In this document: positions 1 through 5,114 of the stretch, one piece after another
Numbering within the stretch: the first letter of the stretch is position 1
How the letters are laid out: each line of letters opens with the position of its first letter
NCBI GenBank assembly: GCA_019658985.1
Contig: JAIFWS010000020.1
Location: 1-12,085 of the forward strand
Length of the DNA stretch: 12,085 nucleotides
Direction of reading: 5' to 3'
Origin: Candidatus Parcubacteria bacterium
GTDB lineage: Bacteria > Patescibacteriota > Minisyncoccia > Minisyncoccales > Staskawiczbacteraceae
Translations under genes and position numbers: made by a program
Notes under the pieces: generated by a model
What the model was told of the DNA's origin: nothing
The model's database searches: none
Seen by the model: only the letters and a program-made list of their open reading frames with translations

Positions 1-1437
1 CCCATCCTAGATGAGGCTAATTTTACCATCCGCCGGGAATCAAAAATCACCTTGATGGGCCAGAATGGCGCCGGAAAAAGCACGATTTTTGAGTTGATTA
101 TGGGAGCGGCCACGCCGGAATCCGGAGCCATTAACATCTCTAATAATGTGACGATTGCCACCGCCCGCCAAGTTATCGAGCGCGACCAGATGGACGACAC
201 CGTCCGTGAATTTTTTGAAAAAGCTGTAATGGGAGCCGCCTCTGCCAAAGGCTCCGGCGTGCCGAAGAAAGTCTATGATATTGATGTGAAAATAGAAGAT
301 GTGCTGGAGATTACTAATTTAAGCGTGCCATTAGACCGGCAAATTAAAAGTTTATCCGGCGGCCAGCAGGCGCGGTTATTGTTGGCCAGCGCCCTGATCC
401 AGGATCCGGATATTTTACTCTTAGACGAGCCGACCAATAATTTAGATAAAGCGGGGATCGCGCATTTGACTAAGTTCATCCAGGAATATCCAAAAACCGT
501 TGTGGTTATTTCCCACGATGCCGACTTTTTAAATTCTTTTACCGAAGGCGTTTTGTATCTCGACATTTTTTCCAAGAAAGTGGAACAGTATACCGGCGAC
601 TATTTTTCCGTAGTACAGGAAATCCAAAACAGATTAGAAAGGGAGCGTTCAAAAAACGTGCGATTAGAAAAAGACATCGCCCGGAGGCAAGAGCAGGCTA
701 ACTTTTTCGCCCAGAAGGGAGGCCATTTGCGCGACGTGTCCAGTAAAATGAAAAAGCAGATTGAAAAACTGGAGGAGGATATTGTTGAGGTGCGCCGCGA
801 GGATAAAACCATCAAAGATTTTAAGATTATCTGCCAGGATGACACCGGCGGTGATATTTTAGTCTTGGATTCGGTGACGATTGTTAAAAACCATAAATTC
901 GTCGATAAAAAAGTAAATATCCGCCTTACCAAGAGGGAAAGGTTATTGCTCCAAGGCCCGAACGGCATCGGCAAGACCACCTTATTGGAAAAACTGGCTT
1001 CGGGACACGCAAAAGGGGAGCACATTAAGCCGGGGACCCAGATCAGTTATTATCGGCAGGATTTTTCCAACTTGGATTTTAATGCCACCGTCTATCAGAT
1101 TCTGCAAAAGGCCATGGGCGAGCGCGGCACTGAACAGCAATTGCGCGCGCATGCCGCAGGGTTTCTGATTGATAACGATATGTTGAAAGTGAAAGTCGGT
1201 TTGTTGTCAGAAGGGCAGAAGGGGCTAGTAGCTTTTGCCGCCATTTCCATGCAGCGGCCGGGATTATTGATTTTAGACGAACCTACTAACCATATTAATT
1301 TCCGGCACATCCCGGTTATTGCCAGGGCGATTGACGGATTCGAAGGTGCGATGATCCTAGTCAGCCACTCGGCTGATTTCGTGGAGCAGGTGCACGTGGA
1401 CCAGACGCTGGATCTGGGAAAATTCCTCGAAAAATAA
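1..1437 (+). CDS. ABC-F family ATPase, 5' end outside window
   Basis: The reading frame is open from base 1, so the true start lies upstream; about 30-40 N-terminal residues are probably missing. Two ABC ATPase domains are visible on one chain with no membrane segments, which is the ABC-F architecture. Domain 1 has Walker A GQNGAGKST (58-84), signature LSGGQ (352-366) and Walker B ending DEPTNN (from 424). A charged, helical linker (about 580-830) follows, as in the ABC-F interdomain arm. Domain 2 has Walker A GPNGIGKTT (955-981), a signature weakened to LSEGQ (1204-1218) and DEPTNH (from 1276). ABC-F proteins bind the ribosomal E site and act in translation regulation or antibiotic protection. 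Which subfamily this belongs to cannot be told from the sequence alone. It is followed directly by a hairpin terminator. The family is very secure; a cellular role beyond ribosome binding is inference. Confidence 0.93.
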   Translation, partial: PILDEANFTIRRESKITLMGQNGAGKSTIFELIMGAATPESGAINISNNVTIATARQVIERDQMDDTVREFFEKAVMGAASAKGSGVPKKVYDIDVKIEDVLEITNLSVPLDRQIKSLSGGQQARLLLASALIQDPDILLLDEPTNNLDKAGIAHLTKFIQEYPKTVVVISHDADFLNSFTEGVLYLDIFSKKVEQYTGDYFSVVQEIQNRLERERSKNVRLEKDIARRQEQANFFAQKGGHLRDVSSKMKKQIEKLEEDIVEVRREDKTIKDFKIICQDDTGGDILVLDSVTIVKNHKFVDKKVNIRLTKRERLLLQGPNGIGKTTLLEKLASGHAKGEHIKPGTQISYYRQDFSNLDFNATVYQILQKAMGERGTEQQLRAHAAGFLIDNDMLKVKVGLLSEGQKGLVAFAAISMQRPGLLILDEPTNHINFRHIPVIARAIDGFEGAMILVSHSADFVEQVHVDQTLDLGKFLEK

Positions 1438-1460
1438 CAATCACTTTTTAAAAATCAAGC

Positions 1461-1498
1461 AACAAAAAACTGGGTTCATGTAAACTCAGTTTTTTGTT
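1461..1498. terminator. Bidirectional intrinsic terminator between converging genes
   Basis: A 16-bp stem (1461-1476 with 1483-1498, one G-T wobble) encloses a 6-nt loop. The arms carry a run of six A on the left and six T on the right, so the structure has a U tract in either direction. It lies between the ABC-F gene (plus) and the zinc-ribbon gene (minus) and can end both transcripts. Confidence 0.85.
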
Positions 1499-1519
1499 GA
1501 GGCGGATTCTGAAAACGGG

Positions 1520-1705
1520 TTAGATCCCAGAATAATTTTTTTCGTAAATCCGGTAGTCGCTGTTTTCCATTTCGATTACCACAATATTCCTGCTTTCGCA
1601 GTTAGGGCAGCAAGCGCCTTCGCTAAACATGACGTTTTGCGGATAATCATATTTTTGCCAGCGGGACCGGCAGTCCTCGCAAACGTATCGTGCGTTTTTG
1701 TCCAT
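1520..1705 (-). CDS. Small zinc-ribbon protein, 61 aa, function unknown
   Basis: The protein has two cysteine pairs, CEDC (residues 9-12) and CPNC (33-36), about 20 residues apart, which is a typical four-cysteine zinc ribbon. The C-terminal third is a charged tail (IEMENSDYRIYEK). There is no signal peptide or membrane segment. The frame stays open upstream to a TTG at 1783, but that codon lies inside a near-consensus promoter (-35 at 1778-1783, -10 at 1755-1760), so the first 26 codons of the long version could not be transcribed. I therefore start at ATG 1705, which leaves a leader of roughly 40 nt without a clear Shine-Dalgarno. The gene is divergent from the TrmB regulator and converges on the ABC-F gene. 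Zinc ribbons of this size may bind nucleic acid or protein; nothing here decides which. It could be an FmdB-like or RNA-polymerase-associated type. Confidence 0.7.
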   Translation of the reverse strand: MDKNARYVCEDCRSRWQKYDYPQNVMFSEGACCPNCESRNIVVIEMENSDYRIYEKNYSGI

Positions 1706-1754
1706 ATATTTTAAAAGTCTTAATAATTTGAAATGCTTGACTACGACTATATCT

Positions 1755-1783
1755 ATAATACGCCTCCTTTCTATTGTTGTCAA
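1755..1783 (-). promoter_or_regulatory. Strong sigma-70-type promoter for zinc-ribbon gene
   Basis: Read on the minus strand: -35 TTGACA (1783-1778), a 17-nt spacer, -10 TATTAT (1760-1755). This is one base from full consensus at optimal spacing. Transcription should begin near 1748, which excludes the upstream TTG start. Confidence 0.75.
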
Positions 1784-1786
1784 TAG
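1771..1786. repeat. Inverted repeat over the zinc-ribbon -35 box
   Basis: CTATTG, a 4-nt centre TTGT, then CAATAG: perfect 6-bp arms overlapping the -35 hexamer at 1778-1783. Its place makes it a possible operator, for instance for the divergent TrmB regulator. The arms are short enough to be chance. Confidence 0.35.
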
Positions 1787-1811
1787 TTAGTAACAAAGCC
1801 GGGATTGAGAA

Positions 1812-1839
1812 TTGACTTCCCCCCAATATTCACTATACT
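1812..1839 (+). promoter_or_regulatory. Promoter of TrmB/PLP/obg operon, predicted leaderless
   Basis: -35 TTGACT (1812-1817), a 16-nt spacer and -10 TATACT (1834-1839). Only 6 nt separate the -10 from ATG 1846, so the first transcribed base should fall at or next to the start codon. The imperfect pair CCCAA (1822-1826) and TTGGG (1840-1844) flanks the -10 and could be an autoregulatory site, though this is weak. Confidence 0.65.
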
Positions 1840-1845
1840 TTGGGT

Positions 1846-2607
1846 ATGGAGAAGGATTTAGAGGAAAAACTCATAGAATACGGTTTGAGCTCAAAAGAGG
1901 CCAGGGTTTACCTGACACTGCTTAAAACCGGCACTTCCCTGGTCACTGACGTGGCCAAAGAGGCCGATATCAACCGGAGCACGGCATACGTGGTCCTGGA
2001 ATCGTTGGCCAAAGACGGGCTGGTTTCCATTACCGAAAGGAAGAACGTGCGCCTCTACACTCCGGCGCCTCCCGAACGCATTGCATTGAATTTGGAGAAT
2101 AGTGCCAAAAAATACAGTGAATTAGTGAACTCCGTAAAATCAATTTTACCCGAATTAAAATCGGTGTATTCCGGATCGGGTCCGAAACCGAAGATCCAAT
2201 TCTTTGAAGGCCTTGAAGGGATAAAAACCGTTTACGAAGACACTCTTACATCGAAAGAAACCATACGGGCGTTCGCTTCAATCGAATCGATGCATGCCGC
2301 ACTGCCAGGATTTTTTCCTGATTACTACAAACGAAGGACTGAAAGGAATATCAAAATCAGGGCGATTTTCCCCGACACCGACCAGGCAAAAGAGCGCATT
2401 AAAAACGACCAGCAGGAAAAAAGGGAATCAATCCTTGTGTCAAAAGACAAATACTCATTCACTCCGGAAATAAATATCTATGACCATAAAGTGGTTTTCA
2501 TGTCCCTCAAAGAACGGTTTGCCCTGGTGATTGAAAGCGAAGAGGTGGCCGACGCGCTCAAGAAAGCATTTGAACTCGCCTGGCTGGGAGCAAAAAAACA
2601 TGAATAG
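1846..2607 (+). CDS. TrmB-family transcriptional regulator, 253 aa
   Basis: Residues 1-75 form the TrmB-type winged helix: a short helix with 'GLSSKEARVYLTLLKTG', then a helix-turn-helix ('VAKEADINRSTAYVVLESL') and a wing ('GLVSITERKNVRLYTP'). A helical linker (about 80-110) leads to a C-terminal sensor-like domain ('FFEGLEGIKTVYEDTL', then 'INIYDHKVVFMSL'), as in the longer members of the family, which bind sugars or other small ligands in archaea and some bacteria. The frame could begin at TTG 1840, but that codon abuts the -10 box, so ATG 1846 is the start and the message is probably leaderless. The stop overlaps the next gene by 8 nt, so the regulator and the PLP enzyme are translationally coupled. 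The ligand and targets are unknown. Its own operon and the divergent zinc-ribbon gene are the obvious candidates. Confidence 0.88.
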   Translation: MEKDLEEKLIEYGLSSKEARVYLTLLKTGTSLVTDVAKEADINRSTAYVVLESLAKDGLVSITERKNVRLYTPAPPERIALNLENSAKKYSELVNSVKSILPELKSVYSGSGPKPKIQFFEGLEGIKTVYEDTLTSKETIRAFASIESMHAALPGFFPDYYKRRTERNIKIRAIFPDTDQAKERIKNDQQEKRESILVSKDKYSFTPEINIYDHKVVFMSLKERFALVIESEEVADALKKAFELAWLGAKKHE

Positions 2608-3403
2608 CGACCGGCTGAAGAAAATAACGATTAAAAAAATTCCAGAGGCTTATTTATTCGATGAAAGTGTCAATGAGTTCGGCACCATTAAGGATTGCAG
2701 GAATATAAAGGTATTAAAGTATGCCATGCGCCTGCATGTTGATAAATTAGTTCTGATTACTTCGGGCAATAACGGTTACAGCCTGGCCAGTCTGGCCAAA
2801 GGCACTCCGGTAAAGATCGTATGCATTATAAGCAGACGCCTGGATAATAAATTAAAGAAATTACTCAAGGGCGTAGCGTATCAGGTGATAGAACTGAACC
2901 TGGACGAGAAAATCTTGCGGCCCGAAGAAATTATTGCTGTGGCCCGCGAAAACGACCAGGAAGTTATCTGGGATGTTACTAACGGATCGGAAAAAGCTTA
3001 TATGTCGATTGTCCGGGAGATCTGCAATCATATGGCTCCGGATTATATTGTCTGCCCGGTGGGAAGCGGCGGAATTTTTCTGGGAGTGATTGAAGGGATT
3101 AATAAATATTGCCCCAGGGCAAAAGCCATTGGCATCGGTCCGGAGGCTAACAACCAGAGCTTTGCGGATAAACTCTTCACTCCATGGACGCCTTATGCTA
3201 AAGCCATGGAAGACGCAACGAAAAAAGGCCATCGGGTATTCAGGTTAAGCGAAAAGGAAATAAAAAAAGTGTACCGGGATTATAAAAAAATAGCGGATGT
3301 TGAACCCTCTTCATCAATTGTGTTCGCCGCCCCGGACCATTTTAATTTCAAACCATCCGACAAAGTTGTGTTCATCAACTCCGGAAAAATGAAGTGGAAA
3401 TAA
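2600..3403 (+). CDS. Fold-type II PLP-dependent enzyme (threonine synthase/cysteine synthase-like)
   Basis: The 267-aa protein shows the landmarks of the tryptophan-synthase-beta fold. 'EFGTIKD' (26-32) matches the family's PTGTFKDR and gives the Schiff-base lysine K31. 'TSGNNG' (54-59) is the substrate carboxylate loop, 'GSGG' (155-158) the PLP phosphate loop, and 'NSGK' (260-263) the C-terminal residue pair that faces the pyridine nitrogen. All catalytic landmarks are present, so it is likely an active lyase, synthase or ammonia-lyase. It is shorter than typical members (300-450 aa), mainly at the N-terminus. The start is ATG 2600, preceded by GGGAG at 2586-2590; the in-frame ATG 2531 lies well inside the TrmB gene and adds an unrelated basic tail. 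It sits between the TrmB gene and obg in one operon. The substrate cannot be named; an amino acid such as threonine, serine or cysteine is inferred. Confidence 0.82.
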   Translation: MNSDRLKKITIKKIPEAYLFDESVNEFGTIKDCRNIKVLKYAMRLHVDKLVLITSGNNGYSLASLAKGTPVKIVCIISRRLDNKLKKLLKGVAYQVIELNLDEKILRPEEIIAVARENDQEVIWDVTNGSEKAYMSIVREICNHMAPDYIVCPVGSGGIFLGVIEGINKYCPRAKAIGIGPEANNQSFADKLFTPWTPYAKAMEDATKKGHRVFRLSEKEIKKVYRDYKKIADVEPSSSIVFAAPDHFNFKPSDKVVFINSGKMKWK

Positions 3404-3413
3404 GCAAGAAATT

Positions 3414-4397
3414 ATGATTATAGACGATGTCACTATAACGGTATCGGCAGGAAACGGAGGCGATGGAATTGTCAGGTTCAACAAAACCAAGATGTCTTTG
3501 GGGCCTACGGGAGGCAATGGCGGAAACGGCGGCAGCGTTTTTTTAAAGGGAGTTTCTGATTTAACTGCTTTAAAACAGTTTCGTTTTAAAAAAGACTTGA
3601 AAGCCAATAATGGCCAGACAGGCCAGAACCAATTGCATGACGGCGCCAACGCCGACGATTTGACGTTGCTGGTTCCCGTCGGAACGATCGCGCGGAATTT
3701 AGACACCGGCGGCAGTTTTGAGATCACCCAGATCGGCCAAACGGAACTGATTGCCAAAGGCGGCAGGGGAGGCAAGGGAAATTTTTTATTCCGGTCAGCT
3801 ACTAATACCACCCCGCTTCAAGCCGGAAAAGGAAAACCCGGAGAAAACTTTTCCATGCGTCTGGAATTGAAAATGATCGCCGATGTCGGGTTTATCGGGT
3901 TGCCTAATGTGGGAAAATCCAGCTTACTCAATGAATTGACCCGCGCCAGCGCCAAAGTCGCCAATTACCCATTTACCACGCTGGAACCTAATCTAGGGGT
4001 CTATTACGAGCTAATTCTGGCTGATATTCCGGGATTAATTGAAGGCGCTTCGGCAGGAAAAGGCTTGGGGATTAAATTCTTGCGGCATGTGGAGCGCACG
4101 AAAGTGTTGTTTCATCTGGTGTCGGCCGAATCGGAGGATCCGGTTAAAGATTATAAAACCGTGCGGACCGAATTGGAAATGTATAATCCATTATTGCTTG
4201 ATAAAACTGAGTATGTCTTTTTAAGCAAGACCGATACGGCGCCGCCGGAAAAAATCAAAGATATTAAAAAAGATTTTAAAAAAATAAAAAAAGAAATTCT
4301 GGAAATTTCCATTATCGATCCGTCAGCGATGGAGGGGGTGAAGAAAATCCTCAACGAAATTATTAAAGAGAAAAAAGCCCCTCTAAAAACCATATAA
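3414..4397 (+). CDS. obg: Obg/CgtA GTPase lacking the C-terminal OCT domain
   Basis: Residues 1-155 are the glycine-rich Obg fold ('VSAGNGGDGIVRF', 'GGNGGNGG', 'GGRGGKGN'). The G domain follows, with G1 GLPNVGKSS (162-170), the switch region 'YPFTTLEPNLGV', G3 DIPG (204-207) followed by 'LIEGAS', and G4 as SKTD (271-274) in place of NKxD. A weak G5 'DPSA' lies near the end. The protein stops at residue 327, straight after the G domain, so the OCT domain of longer Obg proteins is absent. Obg is an essential GTPase in large-subunit ribosome assembly and stress signalling. It begins 10 nt after the PLP gene and is the last gene of the operon. No clear Shine-Dalgarno is visible. The stop codon is at the base of the terminator stem. 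Confidence 0.96.
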   Translation: MIIDDVTITVSAGNGGDGIVRFNKTKMSLGPTGGNGGNGGSVFLKGVSDLTALKQFRFKKDLKANNGQTGQNQLHDGANADDLTLLVPVGTIARNLDTGGSFEITQIGQTELIAKGGRGGKGNFLFRSATNTTPLQAGKGKPGENFSMRLELKMIADVGFIGLPNVGKSSLLNELTRASAKVANYPFTTLEPNLGVYYELILADIPGLIEGASAGKGLGIKFLRHVERTKVLFHLVSAESEDPVKDYKTVRTELEMYNPLLLDKTEYVFLSKTDTAPPEKIKDIKKDFKKIKKEILEISIIDPSAMEGVKKILNEIIKEKKAPLKTI

Positions 4398-4426
4398 TAA
4401 AAAACCGCCTGAGGCGGTTTTTTATT
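4396..4426. terminator. Bidirectional terminator between obg and hcp-like gene
   Basis: CCGCC (4405-4409) pairs with GGCGG (4413-4417) around a TGA loop. The stem is extended by six A and six T on either side, giving a U tract for either strand. It ends obg from the left and the Hcp-like gene from the right. Confidence 0.88.
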
Positions 4427-4436
4427 TGTGGAAATA

Positions 4437-4931
4437 TTACTTAGGGTATTTGAATTCAATCTTGCTGAAATTCAAGCTAATAGATTCCATTGGCGCAGCA
4501 GTAGGACTGGTTGCTCCAACACTCCATGAGCTGACCATGACGTCGGTCAATTTTACGGTCATTGGTTCTTTTACTCCCTGCAATCGAACAGTTAATGTTG
4601 CGTTCGCGAGGTGTTCTCCCTGTGTGGCTGCCTGGTAAAGTGATGCAGAAGATTTATCAACCTTTTTCATAAAGTTGAAGCTTGAGATAGTAACTTTTCC
4701 TGCTCCCATTCCGCTAGAACCTACGCTTGAAGGGTTGCTTGCTCCGAAGCTCCATGAATTTACTTCGATAGCTCCGCCTGTATAGCTGCCATTTACGCCA
4801 TCAATCTTTAAAAAGAAGTCAACAGCTGCGGCTTCTGCGGTTGGTGCAGAAAGGCTGGTAGCTCCTGCTAATACGCCTCCGGTTACGGCAACCAAAGCTG
4901 CCAATAACAATATTTTTTTCATTGATACCAT
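4437..4931 (-). CDS. Secreted Hcp-family (type VI tube-like) protein
   Basis: The mature part, from about residue 35, has the Hcp pattern: 'DFFLKIDGVNG' at the start, 'IEVNSWSFGASNP' (55-67), 'GKVTISSFNFMKKVDKSS', then 'LTDVMVSSWSVGATSP' (128-143) and the closing 'ESISLNFSKIEFKY'. Hcp proteins form hexameric rings that stack into tubes. Unlike true T6SS Hcp, this one starts with a clear Sec signal: MKK at 4-6, a hydrophobic core (7-24) and an AEA site at 32-34. It is therefore expected outside the cytoplasmic membrane. No other T6SS gene is nearby. Translation could start at M1 (4931) or M4 (4922); both keep the signal. The two 'SWSxGA(S/T)xP' segments look like an internal repeat. The gene stands alone with its own promoter, dyad and terminator. 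A surface or extracellular ring or tube role is inference. Confidence 0.85.
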   Translation of the reverse strand: MVSMKKILLLAALVAVTGGVLAGATSLSAPTAEAAAVDFFLKIDGVNGSYTGGAIEVNSWSFGASNPSSVGSSGMGAGKVTISSFNFMKKVDKSSASLYQAATQGEHLANATLTVRLQGVKEPMTVKLTDVMVSSWSVGATSPTAAPMESISLNFSKIEFKYPK

Positions 4932-4990
4932 AGTTTTTGTAGTTTACTTATGTAGTTTTAATGTTATGTTACGACCTTTACATCCCATAT

Positions 4991-5016
4991 ACTTTATGCT
5001 GCTGGAGGCATAAAGT
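4991..5016. repeat. 9-bp dyad spanning the hcp-like promoter
   Basis: ACTTTATGC (4991-4999) and GCATAAAGT (5008-5016) are perfect inverted arms around TGCTGGAG. The dyad covers the whole -10 hexamer and runs into the -35 of the minus-strand promoter. No T run follows, so it is not a terminator. It is a good candidate operator. Confidence 0.6.
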
Positions 5017-5019
5017 CAA
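4991..5019 (-). promoter_or_regulatory. Promoter of hcp-like gene
   Basis: On the minus strand: -35 TTGACT (5019-5014), a 17-nt spacer and -10 TAAAGT (4996-4991). This predicts a start near 4984 and a leader of about 50 nt. The leader has three short AAACTA repeats and no obvious Shine-Dalgarno. Confidence 0.55.
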
Positions 5020-5055
5020 GTGGAAAAAAGGGGGATAATTTAGCCCTTAAATGCC

Positions 5056-5107
5056 TTGCGGAGCGATGAAAAGACATGATATAATTGTCTATTAAGCAAG
5101 ATACAAT
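5056..5107 (+). promoter_or_regulatory. Promoter region of ftsK
   Basis: TTGCGG (5056-5061), an 18-nt spacer and TATAAT (5080-5085), preceded by TG one base upstream, make an extended -10 promoter with a leader of about 23 nt. A second -10-like box, TACAAT (5102-5107), ends 7 nt before the ATG and could give a leaderless message, but it lacks a matching -35. No Shine-Dalgarno is present before ATG 5115. Confidence 0.6.
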
Positions 5108-5114
5108 CTAATTT

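Noticed and set aside
1520..1783. 87-aa version of the zinc-ribbon protein starting at TTG 1783
   Set aside because: Its first codons lie inside the -35 to -10 region of a near-consensus promoter and could not be transcribed from it; the extra residues show no family pattern.
2531..2599. Longer PLP enzyme starting inside the TrmB gene
   Set aside because: The added 23 residues are the TrmB coding sequence read in another frame; GGGAG sits at a proper distance before ATG 2600.
3314..3811. 165-aa minus-strand frame opposite obg, rich in proline
   Set aside because: It is the complement of the glycine-rich Obg domain; obg itself is unmistakable.
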